Below, one piece after another: positions 45,526-53,644 of a stretch of DNA of 64,000 nt. The stretch is taken from assembly GCA_943846615.1 (NCBI GenBank), contig OX044354.1, positions 434,001 through 498,000 of the forward strand. The letters run 5' to 3'. Both the position numbers and the translations under genes were made by a program. Position 1 is the first letter of the stretch, and every line of letters begins with the position of its first letter. The DNA is from an uncultured Amylibacter sp. (GTDB taxonomy: Bacteria; Pseudomonadota; Alphaproteobacteria; Rhodobacterales; Rhodobacteraceae). The notes below the pieces were generated by a model. It was not told where the DNA came from, ran no database searches, and was given only the letters and a program-made list of their open reading frames with translations.

Positions 45526-46200
45526 CTAGCCTAAAAAATATAGCCTATTTATCCCATAGGTAATGTTACGGATAACCCAAGAAATGTTTTGCCGAAGCAG
45601 GCAAAGGCCAGATTGCGGGCGGCCATTTCCATTTTCCGTTTCGCGACGTTCTGGGCGGGTATCGAATTTGTCCGACAAAATCCCAAGTGGATTTGAAAAC
45701 CCACCTCGTTCGGCAAGTCGCCCCCATCCAATGCCACTCGTCAAACGTAAACGCGGCGATATGTTCTTCGTAGCGACAATATATTCACCATTGAAACGTC
45801 CTGTGCCCGCTAAATCTTGAAAGCCAAGGGTGATGGCTGGTAAATGTCTTTTTTCAAATGCCAGTTGGTATCGAAGGTCCAGACTTCTGTCATACAATGC
45901 TGGGATGACCCCGGAATTGTTACTTGTCCGAATATCTTTTGACCGAGTATATCTAAATAAACCAGAAAGCCGTGGAGTAATCTGAAAGTTTAATGATGAT
46001 TTCACGACATCAGCAGAATAAGAAATAGTCGCCGACAATGTGCCATTTGGCATTTGATGAGCTGTTGGCATATCAACTAAACCAGGTGACCCAAATGTAT
46101 TCAGACTCGGCATCTGATCTTGCGCCGACGCGTACTGCCATGGCGTAGATATTAATGTACTCAGCAAAAGGGCGTAGCGTAAAATATTCAATGCGTTCAT
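45526..46200 (-). pseudogene. Truncated yjbH-like exopolysaccharide export gene (5' part)
   Basis: The first ~190 residues match the start of YjbH-family outer-membrane proteins: signal peptide ending YASA, then LNTFGSPGLVDMPTAHQMPNG, NFQITPRLSGLFRYT, YDRSLDLRYQLAFEKRHLPA and GEYIVATKNISPRLRLTSGIGWGRL. The family normally runs to ~650-700 residues. Here the match stops near position 45630 and the frame ends after ~30 unrelated residues, leaving 224 codons. So the 3' two thirds are missing; the junction abuts the ribokinase operon. Not expected to work. Divergent to the repA fragment, with 231 bases between. Confidence 0.7.
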
Positions 46201-46431
46201 CCAAATTATCTATAGGATGTAACTATACCAATCGTACTAAGGTTGACTACCAAATAACGCGAAAGCGTTTCGTGCTCTTATTCACAATAATTAGCTCTTG
46301 CCCGAATCTCTTTTCCCATGCACTTATATACGCTAAGAAGCATATATAACGATCAGAACCGTAACAAAGGTTTTGGCATAGGCAGATAGCGACCTTAAAA
46401 ATAAGGCGCAACAACAGGTAAGGGCACCTAA

Positions 46432-46584
46432 ATGGCGCAAGCGAAGACGCGAATCGATCAGTTGGTCGGTGAACATGCAGAAAAACTATCCGATCGTCTT
46501 CAGGCGCACCGCGAACAATTGTTCCCGCCAAACGCCACCAAAGAGCTGCGTAAATTTACATCTGGCGTGTCCGTCATCATATGA
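46432..46584 (+). pseudogene. repA: RepABC-type repA, 5' 45 codons, cut by IS copy B
   Basis: ATG at 46432 with AAGGG upstream. The frame reads MAQAKTRIDQLVGEHAEKLS and, further on, HREQLFPPNATKELRKFTSG; the HREQ(L/M)FPP...K.LR.F(S/T)SGEAA pattern is the N-terminal region of RepA partition proteins of alphaproteobacterial RepABC plasmids. It breaks at the SG step exactly at the IS left end (46568), and reads on 6 codons into the IS to a TGA. The rest of repA, and repB/repC, are absent from the window. Identity is from remembered family pattern. Confidence 0.65.
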
Positions 46585-46637
46585 TTTGAGACAGATGGCA
46601 ATTAAGCTTTGAAGAGTGATTGCTCATCTGGTTTTAT

Positions 46638-47618
46638 TTAAGCAGCAGACATAGCGTGCTGCAAGCGCCTTTGTTTCATGGTCCTCCTTTTTGTTTTTTC
46701 GCGTTCAAGTAAGATTGTGTGATCTTGGCCTGTGTACACATCAGCTGGCGTCAGATTGTTCAAGCTTTCGTGGTACCGCTGATGGTTATAATTCCCAACG
46801 AAGGCCGCAATCTGCGTTTCCAAATCTCCTGGCAGGAAGTAGTTCTCTAACAAGATGCGGTTTTTGAGTGTTTGATGCCAGCGCTCAATCTTACCTTGGG
46901 TTTGTGGATGATACGGTGCGCCACGTGTATGCGGCATGCCTTTATCTTCTAAATATGCGGCAAGTTCACCCGACACATAGCACGGCCCATTATCTGACAG
47001 TAGACGAGGACGATGAACGACATTCACTTGATCAAGTCCTGTTTCGGCCAAAGCCTGATCCAAAGTATCTTGAACGTCAGAGGCGGCCATCCCAGTACAA
47101 AGCTTCCAAGTTATGATGTAGCGGCTGTAATCATCCAAAACTGTCGACAAGTAGAACCAACCCCAGCCAATTACCTTGAGATAGGTAAAGTCAGTCTGCC
47201 AAAGTTGATTTGGTGCCGTGGTTTTATCGCGGAACTCACTGGCTGCTTTCATCACGATGAACGCAGGGCTGGTGATCAGGTCATGGGATCGTAAAAGCCT
47301 ATAAACACTGGCCTCTGAGACAAAGTAACTCCGTTCGTCAGTGAAGGTGACCGCCAACTCTCGTGGGCTAAGCTCTGGCCTTTCCAGTGCCATATCCAAC
47401 ATGGCTTGGCGAACCTTATCGGGAATACGGTTCCAGACGCGCCCTGGATGGGATTTGCGATCTTCAAGACCAGCTTCTCCGCGCTGTAAATATCTATCAT
47501 ACCAGCGATATAAAGTCGGGCGTGATACGCCCAACTTGTCCAATGTCCGTTTAACAGGCAGGTGAGATCCTTCTACCAACCTAATAATCTCGAGCTTTTC
47601 TGATGCGGCATATCTCAT
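46638..47618 (-). CDS. IS3-family transposase OrfB, copy B
   Basis: 326 residues identical to the copy A protein: HTH then DDE core with D in WQTDFTYL, D in SDNGPCYVS and E in GKIERWHQTLK. Start ATG overlaps the orfA stop. Intact, with no internal stop, so a likely source of further transposition or of homologous recombination with copy A. Confidence 0.95.
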   Translation of the reverse strand: MRYAASEKLEIIRLVEGSHLPVKRTLDKLGVSRPTLYRWYDRYLQRGEAGLEDRKSHPGRVWNRIPDKVRQAMLDMALERPELSPRELAVTFTDERSYFVSEASVYRLLRSHDLITSPAFIVMKAASEFRDKTTAPNQLWQTDFTYLKVIGWGWFYLSTVLDDYSRYIITWKLCTGMAASDVQDTLDQALAETGLDQVNVVHRPRLLSDNGPCYVSGELAAYLEDKGMPHTRGAPYHPQTQGKIERWHQTLKNRILLENYFLPGDLETQIAAFVGNYNHQRYHESLNNLTPADVYTGQDHTILLEREKTKRRTMKQRRLQHAMSAA

Positions 47619-48001
47619 TCTGGGTCGCCCCCATCCGCGAGCATGCTTTTTTTGAGAAGGCGCAGTTCAAGCGTTTGTTCGGCTACGACCTCCTTCAGAT
47701 CGCGCGCCTCAGCTTTAAGATTGGTCACTTCGCTCGAAGTTGCTTGGCGGGTAGTATCGCCAGCCAACCGCCTTTTACCAGCTTCCATGAAGTCCTTAGA
47801 CCAGTTGTAATACAAGCTTTCTGCGATCCCTTCGCGGCGGCACAGCTCAGAAATCGAACTTTCCCCGCGCAAGCCATCCAAAACAATACGGATCTTCTCT
47901 TCCGCAGAAAATTTCCTACGCGTTTTACGCTTAATCTCTTTAACATGTCTGTCAGCCGATCCATTCGGCCCTGTTCTCGTTCTCATCATGTTTCCTTTCA
48001 A
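47615..48001 (-). CDS. IS3-family OrfA, copy B
   Basis: 128 residues identical to copy A OrfA: HTH (ISELCRREGIAESLYYNW) followed by a leucine-rich coiled coil. Overlaps orfB in the ATGA arrangement. Confidence 0.93.
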   Translation of the reverse strand: MKGNMMRTRTGPNGSADRHVKEIKRKTRRKFSAEEKIRIVLDGLRGESSISELCRREGIAESLYYNWSKDFMEAGKRRLAGDTTRQATSSEVTNLKAEARDLKEVVAEQTLELRLLKKSMLADGGDPE

Positions 48002-48088
48002 GGAATACGATGAGCTAAAAACTCTAGCTTAGCAAAACATACCAATCTGTCTCAATGGCGATGACGGGATACAATAGAACAAATGGCT

Positions 48089-48195
48089 GGCGTCCCGCCT
48101 CGCATTTGCACTCACAGGCGTCCCGCCAAAGAGCTGGTATCAAATTCTGATTTGCGTCCCGCGCATCATATCCAGTAACTGGCGAAGCATCCCGC
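48089..48195. repeat. Four spaced GCGTCCCGC repeats beside the IS and tRNA-Ser
   Basis: GCGTCCCGC at 48090, 48118 and 48154 and a variant GCATCCCGC at 48187 (spacings 28, 36, 33). The first two extend to GGCGTCCCGCC, a small dyad. The area 48074-48309 holds no gene. Spacing is near three helical turns; these may be binding sites or remnants of a mobile or replication element. Meaning unknown. Confidence 0.55.
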
Positions 48196-48309
48196 TCCGA
48201 TTGATATTTGATCCAACGCTATCTAAGTATCTTAACGCAAAGCCTAAGCTGCTGAATCTAGGGAGTAATATCTGGGATAAGTAGGTCACCCCAATATCCT
48301 TGGAGTGAG

Positions 48310-48399
48310 TGGCGGACAGACAGGGATTCGAACCCTGGAGACGGTCACCCGCCTACACACTTTCCAGGCGTGCGCCTTCGACCACTCGGCCACCTGTCC
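48310..48399 (-). tRNA. tRNA-Ser (GGA)
   Basis: Minus strand: acceptor stem GGACAGG / TCTGTCC, D-arm GGCCGAGTGGTCGAAGGC, anticodon loop CCTGGAAAG (GGA), the long variable arm typical of serine, T-arm AGGGTTCGAATCCCT, and CCA encoded. 90 bases. Confidence 0.96.
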
Positions 48400-48468
48400 G
48401 TTATGCCGAGATTTACACGGGATATAGCGCATGAGCAAGAGGAAGATGTGAGAATTAACTCCCTATTT

Positions 48469-50778
48469 TCACTTCAATGCGTTGCCCAGTTCTGCGGCGT
48501 TCTTAATGCGGATTTCGCGCTGGCCAAATGGAATCTCAATGCCCTCTTTGGCGAAGGCCTTCAGGATTTCAAAATTAATCGCTGAACGCGTTGATGTAAT
48601 ATAGTTCACATCACGCAAAATACCACGAATTTCGAAATCAATACTATCCGCCCCAAACCCCAACAGGAACACCGACGGCGCAGGCTTTTTTAACACCATG
48701 TCGTTTTTATCAACTATCTCTAACAACAGATCTTTGACGCGCTCGGGGTCACTGTCGTAAGCCACACCAACGGGGATTTTTACGCGCCCACGTTTGTTGT
48801 TGTGGGTCATATTCGTGACCGTGCCAGATATGAAATCCGCGTTCGGGATAATCACATCGGCCTGATCAAATGTTTCGATCGTTGTGGCGCGAACCGAAAT
48901 ATCGGTGACATAACCCGCGCTGGCCCCCACCTGAACCCAATCGCCCAATTTGATTGGGCGTTCGATCAGTAAAATGATGCCTGATACGAAATTGGACACG
49001 ATGTTTTGTAAACCAAAACCAATCCCAACGGACAAGGCACCTGCGACTATCGCCAAGCTGGATAAATCCAACCCCGTGGACATAATCGCCAACAATGCGG
49101 CGATGAATATGCCCAAATAACCGAAGCCCGTTACAACTGCGTTTTGTGCGCCATCATCGATATTGGTATTTGGTAAAACTGCGGATCGCAGTGCCGATTG
49201 GAACAACCGCGTCAACGTGTAACCAATTGAGAAGATGAGGACAAAAGTTAAGAAGTCGGAAAAGGAAACCCGTGTTTCGCCCAGCTTCACACCTTCGCTC
49301 AGTGATAGCCACAACTCTTGTAAATCGCTGACCCGTGCACCCCAAATCAACGCCAACAACGGAAGCGCAGCAAATACCAACGCGAATGCCAGTAAAACAC
49401 GAAACAACCCACCTTTTGGCGTTTCGCTTGCGTTATCTACCTTGGTAAAATCCGAAACGAATAGCGCCAGTAATGTGTAGAAAATGAAAAACCCAGCCAG
49501 AACGCCCAGCGTCAAAATCGTCGAAAACACCAGCAATGCCGCAACGTTGGCATAACCAATCGCCCCCGCCACTGGCCCACCAATCCCCGAGAATAAACAC
49601 AGGTAAAACAGGATTAACGTGATGCGATCCGAAATCGGGTTCACCACATCGCTGGCCTTGATCTGATTACGGTAGGCCGCAATTTTACGGCCAAACATAA
49701 CCAATCCATAGCCACCAATCAAAATCAGAGGGAATTGCAAAACCGATTGGGTTGTGGCGCTGAATTCTGCACTGTTGGCGATGACGTTCAAAATAGAACT
49801 AATTGCCACAACTGCGCCCAGCAAAATAGTCAGGTTAAACCCGCCGCGTAATCGCGCGGGTTCCAATCCCATCAATTGCGCCGCAGGGCCGCTGTCCACA
49901 AACAAATTGCGCCCCAACCACAAGGCTGTAAAAATCGCCAACCCAGCGCCAGGTAATGCCTGCAACAACAATTCCCCACGCAGACCCAGTAAATCCAAAC
50001 TTCCAAAGGCGTTGACCATGAACATGAAACCAACGAAAGGTACCAAAAACACCAAAATAGACAGCGCCAACCGGAAAATATTGGTTTGTATGTTTTTGCG
50101 TCGTGCGGTTGCCATGTGCATTTTTTGGGACACCCAGCGCGATGCAGGAAACATCAAAACTAAACCGATCAAGGCGGTCAAAACGGCGGGTAAAATTTGC
50201 TGATTGCGAACTGTGCTGGCCACAGAATTTTCGCTAACCGATCTAATTTCGCTGGCAACATGTCCAGCATAGATGGAAAAGTCAGCGCTGGCGGTTCTCC
50301 AATTCACTGGGTTAATCGGGCTGTCGCCAAATTCAAACAACTGCTCGGTGTTGCGTTCGCGAATTGTGCTATCGATTTCGGAAATCAAACCATCTGCGCG
50401 TTGATATGCCTCTTGGGCCACCACCAAGGGCGTATTTGCCACCGCCAGTTGTTGATTTAATGCGTCCCGTCGGGCCGTTACCTCTGCACTCTCGACACCT
50501 TCGGCATCAATTGCCAAAACGGCAATTTGTTCTCGGATCGATTTCACCCGCGTGCTCAGATCAGATTGTGCATCCAACGCGGTAGATCGCGCATCTGATA
50601 GTGTCGCACGCAGTGTTTCCAGCGCATCGGATGATGCCTGTCCCTGTTCGATCACCTGTTCGGCGCGGCTGGCCAATTCGTCAAATGCGACGGGATCAAA
50701 CGCCGATTGCGCATTTGCGCCAACAGCAAACGTAATGGATGCAATCGCAAACCAAACAAACGCAAGTAACGATCTCAT
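48469..50778 (-). CDS. Large MscS-family mechanosensitive channel (DUF3772-like N-terminus)
   Basis: 769 residues. Signal peptide MRSLLAFVWFAIASITFAVGANA, a periplasmic coiled-coil-rich domain (~30-185, many A/E/R/Q heptads), about eleven membrane segments (~205-560), then the MscS core: AGALSVGIGFGLQNIVSNFVSG (pore helix), ERPIKLGDWV, GYVTDISVRATTIETFDQADVIIPNADF and a C-terminal alpha/beta domain (KIPVGVAYDSDPERVKDLL). Opens under membrane tension in hypo-osmotic shock. cysK starts close upstream (6 bases between the cysK end and this ATG). Confidence 0.92.
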   Translation of the reverse strand: MRSLLAFVWFAIASITFAVGANAQSAFDPVAFDELASRAEQVIEQGQASSDALETLRATLSDARSTALDAQSDLSTRVKSIREQIAVLAIDAEGVESAEVTARRDALNQQLAVANTPLVVAQEAYQRADGLISEIDSTIRERNTEQLFEFGDSPINPVNWRTASADFSIYAGHVASEIRSVSENSVASTVRNQQILPAVLTALIGLVLMFPASRWVSQKMHMATARRKNIQTNIFRLALSILVFLVPFVGFMFMVNAFGSLDLLGLRGELLLQALPGAGLAIFTALWLGRNLFVDSGPAAQLMGLEPARLRGGFNLTILLGAVVAISSILNVIANSAEFSATTQSVLQFPLILIGGYGLVMFGRKIAAYRNQIKASDVVNPISDRITLILFYLCLFSGIGGPVAGAIGYANVAALLVFSTILTLGVLAGFFIFYTLLALFVSDFTKVDNASETPKGGLFRVLLAFALVFAALPLLALIWGARVSDLQELWLSLSEGVKLGETRVSFSDFLTFVLIFSIGYTLTRLFQSALRSAVLPNTNIDDGAQNAVVTGFGYLGIFIAALLAIMSTGLDLSSLAIVAGALSVGIGFGLQNIVSNFVSGIILLIERPIKLGDWVQVGASAGYVTDISVRATTIETFDQADVIIPNADFISGTVTNMTHNNKRGRVKIPVGVAYDSDPERVKDLLLEIVDKNDMVLKKPAPSVFLLGFGADSIDFEIRGILRDVNYITSTRSAINFEILKAFAKEGIEIPFGQREIRIKNAAELGNALK

Positions 50779-50784
50779 TTTAAA

Positions 50785-51820
50785 TTACTCAAATACGGTG
50801 GGAATGGCGCGCGGTGCATTTGCCAACCAAGAAGGTACAGGCAAATCATTCGCCGCCAAAAACGTTGGATTAAACAGTTTTGACTGATAACGATTACCAA
50901 CATCACACAGAACCGTCACAATCGTATGCCCCGGCCCCATTTCACGGGCCATGCGCATTGCGCCCCGCAATATTGATCCCCGTTGACCCGCCCATACACA
51001 GGCCTTCATCGCTAAGTAGATCAAAAATAATCGGTAAGGCCTCTTTATCTGGCACATTATAGGCCATATCAACCGACAGGCCTTCTAGGTTTGCAGTAAT
51101 ACGCCCCTGTCCGATACCCTCGGAAATCGACGACCCTTCGGATTTCAATTCGCCGTGAGCGTAATAATTGTACAATGCCGCCCCATCAGGATCAGCAATG
51201 CCAATTTTCACGTCTTTTGATTTTTCACGCAATCCCTGCGCCACACCGGCCAATGTACCACCTGAACCAACAGAACAGATAAATCCATCAACCTTGCCAT
51301 CCGTTTGCGCCCAGATTTCAGGGGCCGTTGAGACAACATGTGCATCACGATTGGCAACGTTATCAAACTGGTTCGCCCAGATCGCACCATTTGGTTCAGT
51401 CTTCGCCAGCTTTTCGGCCAAACGCGCCGAATATTTCACGTAGTTATTTGGATCCTTGTACGGCTTGGCAGGCACTTCGACCAAAACGGCCCCAGCCAAA
51501 CGCAACATGTCCTTCTTCTCTTGGCTCTGCGTTTCGGGAATAACGATCACGGTTTTAAAACCCAGCGCATTACCAACCAACGACAACCCAATGCCAGTAT
51601 TCCCCGCAGTACCCTCAACAATCGTACCACCTGGCTGCAATTTTCCGCTTTTGACCGCATCCTCAATAATGCCCAGCGCCGCGCGATCCTTTACGGATTG
51701 CCCAGGGTTCAAAAACTCAGCTTTGCCGTAAATATCACATCCCGTCAGCTCGGACGCCTTCTTTAGGCGAATAAGGGGGGTATTACCAACGGCATGGGGT
51801 AAATCAGCATAACGGTTCAT
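50785..51820 (-). pseudogene. cysK: Cysteine synthase A gene with a single-base frameshift
   Basis: The first 879 bases encode a normal O-acetylserine sulfhydrylase: LPHAVGNTPLIRL, PLP lysine K44 in PGQSVKDRAALG, EGTAGNTGIGL, SVGSGGTLAGV and MGGSTGIN. At about 50960-50968 an extra base (run GCGGGGCGC) shifts the frame, giving a stop at 50942. In the next frame the family C-terminus resumes: GAMRMAREMGPGHTIVTVLC then NRYQSKLFNPTFL. Restoring one base gives ~345 codons without other defects. It is either a true frameshift or an assembly error. Next gene starts 6 bases on. Confidence 0.85.
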
Positions 51821-51906
51821 GGGACAATCCTGTATAAGAGATGCTCAGAATACCAGCCAAGAAATTGTCTGCAAGGGGGGAATCAACCGATCACGAAATT
51901 GCGCAC

Positions 51907-52371
51907 CTAACGCCAGCGCCAATTCACAATTCCCGTTAAACGCCCCGAAATCAATGATCCCAAAACCAAAACTGCCCAAACAGGCAAGGTGAAAGTATCC
52001 AAAAAATATTCATAACTGACACGAAACCAATCAAAAACGGTTTTAAACGGATCCAGATAGAACCCCGCTATCAATTGGCCGCAAATGAAAATCACTCCAA
52101 ACACAATGCAAGACGCCATCAACGCCAATAACATCGAACGAAACCCAGATGTTAATGAACGTACACCGCCAAACCCCGCGTTATGCCCCAATGAATTCCA
52201 ACCAAAGATGAAAAAACAAAAAGCGCCCACCAGTGACAGCCAAAACGGCATGCTGACACCCTGCCCGAACGAATTCGCGCGGTGAACTTCCATGGCACAA
52301 AACCCAGTCAATGCCATCAACAGACCACCGACCAAATTGGCCATCGTATTTAATTTATGTGTGCGAAACAT
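51907..52371 (-). CDS. Small four-helix membrane protein of unknown function
   Basis: 154 residues with four hydrophobic segments (~10-28, 42-60, 78-104, 130-148). The ATG overlaps the cfa stop (TGATG), so it is translated together with the cyclopropane synthase. N-terminus MFRTHKLNTMANLVGGLLMA; the end is rich in R/W. I do not recognise a family. Its coupling with cfa suggests a role in membrane lipid handling; this is inference only. Confidence 0.75.
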   Translation of the reverse strand: MFRTHKLNTMANLVGGLLMALTGFCAMEVHRANSFGQGVSMPFWLSLVGAFCFFIFGWNSLGHNAGFGGVRSLTSGFRSMLLALMASCIVFGVIFICGQLIAGFYLDPFKTVFDWFRVSYEYFLDTFTLPVWAVLVLGSLISGRLTGIVNWRWR

Positions 52372-53582
52372 CAGTCAGGTTTTTCCATTGTGATTTGTAT
52401 CAATCCCGTTGTGTCATATTCAAACCCCGATGCACAGCCCGTCAGGTATAAATTCCACATGCGGCGGAACCGATCATCAAATCCCATCGGGGAAATTTCG
52501 CCCCATTTATCGTTAAAAGTATCAAACCAACGACGCAGGGTCGTGGAATAGCTGCGGCGAAAGTCGATGATGTTTTTGAAATCCAAACCAACGCGCGCGA
52601 TTTCACTCTTCAGAATTTCTTCGGTCGGCAACATGCCACCTGGGAAAATGTACTTTTGGATGAAATCAACCGAATTGCGATAAACCGTGTATCGCTCCTG
52701 TGGCACCGTGATGATTTGCAACGTCGCCTTGGCACCGTCCTTCAGGCATTCATTCACCTTGTCGAAATACACGGGCCAATATTTCTCGCCCACGGCTTCG
52801 AACATCTCGATGGATGCGATACCGTCGTATTTCTCCGTCTCATCGCGGTAATCTTGCATCACGATTTCCACCCGATCACTTAACCCCGCACGTTCCATCC
52901 GCGCCACGGCGTAATCATGTTGTTCTTGGGAAATAGTCAAACCTTTGACACGTGCACCGCGCGTGCCCGCCGCATATTCTGCAAAACCACCCCAACCACA
53001 GCCGATTTCCAGAATGTGATCGCCCTCTTTAACGCCCATTTCATCGCACATCTGTGCATATTTTTTAATCTGCGCATTTTCCATGCTCTCTTGGCCCGTT
53101 TCATACAGAGCCGAAGAATAGGTCATCGTGTCATCTAGCCATAACTTGTAAAAGTCATTGCCCAAATCATAATGATACGAAATGTTTTTGCGGGCTTGCC
53201 GCTTTGAATTTGAATTCAACCAATGACGCAGCTTTTCGAACATTTTCACCAACCCAGCGCCTGGGTACCGCATGCCAATCTGATCATTATTCATGAAAAC
53301 CACGTCCATGAAACATTGAATATCAGGCGTATCCCAGTCCTTGTCCATATACGCCTCAAGAAAGCCAACCTCGCCGTCTCGCACCAAACGCGCAAAACAA
53401 TCACCATTCAGCACATCAATACGCGCTACAGGCCCCGCGCCCGCACCCTTCGCCAGAAACAAACGCCCATCTGGCAAGCTAATTTCAATCGCCCCAGACT
53501 TGATCGTTTTCAATGTTTTGAAAACGCGGCGAAAATAACGCGGCATGTTTTCTTGGCCATCTGTCGTTGTTAAAACGTGCAT
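52371..53582 (-). CDS. cfa: Cyclopropane-fatty-acyl-phospholipid synthase
   Basis: 403 residues from ATG at 53582 with a GGGGG ribosome-like site; an inner ATG at 53546 is possible. CMAS family marks: NISYHYDLGNDFYKLWLDDTMTYSSALY, ILEIGCGWGGFAEYAA (SAM motif I), GLTISQEQHDYA, and EMFEAVGEKYWPVYF with the catalytic carbonate-site E, then FIQKYIFPGGMLPTEE. Adds a methylene from SAM across lipid double bonds, a membrane stress adaptation. Followed by a coupled small membrane protein. Confidence 0.92.
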   Translation of the reverse strand: MHVLTTTDGQENMPRYFRRVFKTLKTIKSGAIEISLPDGRLFLAKGAGAGPVARIDVLNGDCFARLVRDGEVGFLEAYMDKDWDTPDIQCFMDVVFMNNDQIGMRYPGAGLVKMFEKLRHWLNSNSKRQARKNISYHYDLGNDFYKLWLDDTMTYSSALYETGQESMENAQIKKYAQMCDEMGVKEGDHILEIGCGWGGFAEYAAGTRGARVKGLTISQEQHDYAVARMERAGLSDRVEIVMQDYRDETEKYDGIASIEMFEAVGEKYWPVYFDKVNECLKDGAKATLQIITVPQERYTVYRNSVDFIQKYIFPGGMLPTEEILKSEIARVGLDFKNIIDFRRSYSTTLRRWFDTFNDKWGEISPMGFDDRFRRMWNLYLTGCASGFEYDTTGLIQITMEKPD

Positions 53583-53644
53583 AAAATACCCCCTACAATG
53601 GGATAAATCCTATCACCGAATTCATTTCATGCAATATTTTTGAT

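Larger units (their letters stand above)
46568..48073 (-). mobile_element. IS3-family insertion sequence, copy B (1506 bp)
   Basis: Base-for-base match with copy A (4616-6121) as far as compared, same orientation, offset 41952 bases. It interrupts repA. The flanks (left GGCG, right ATAG) show no target duplication, and the right flank does not continue repA. Together with copy A it borders a 40.4-kb segment. Confidence 0.93.

Noticed and set aside
46247..46531. Minus-strand frame of 94 codons opposite the repA fragment
   Set aside because: Mirror frame over the repA start and its leader; no ribosome site or family pattern, and the plus-strand reading is a better explanation.
4616..48073. Composite transposon carrying 40 kb of cargo
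   Set aside because: Outer flanks show no shared target duplication, the cargo is mostly core metabolism, and both inner flanks contain other broken genes; recombination or separate insertions with deletions explain the data better.
48089..48195. CRISPR-like array from spaced 9-mers
   Set aside because: Repeats are only 9 bases, spacings are unequal (28, 36, 33), and no cas genes are in the window.
48310..48399. tRNA-Ser as attachment site of an integrated island
   Set aside because: No second copy of the tRNA 3' end and no integrase gene were seen in the window.
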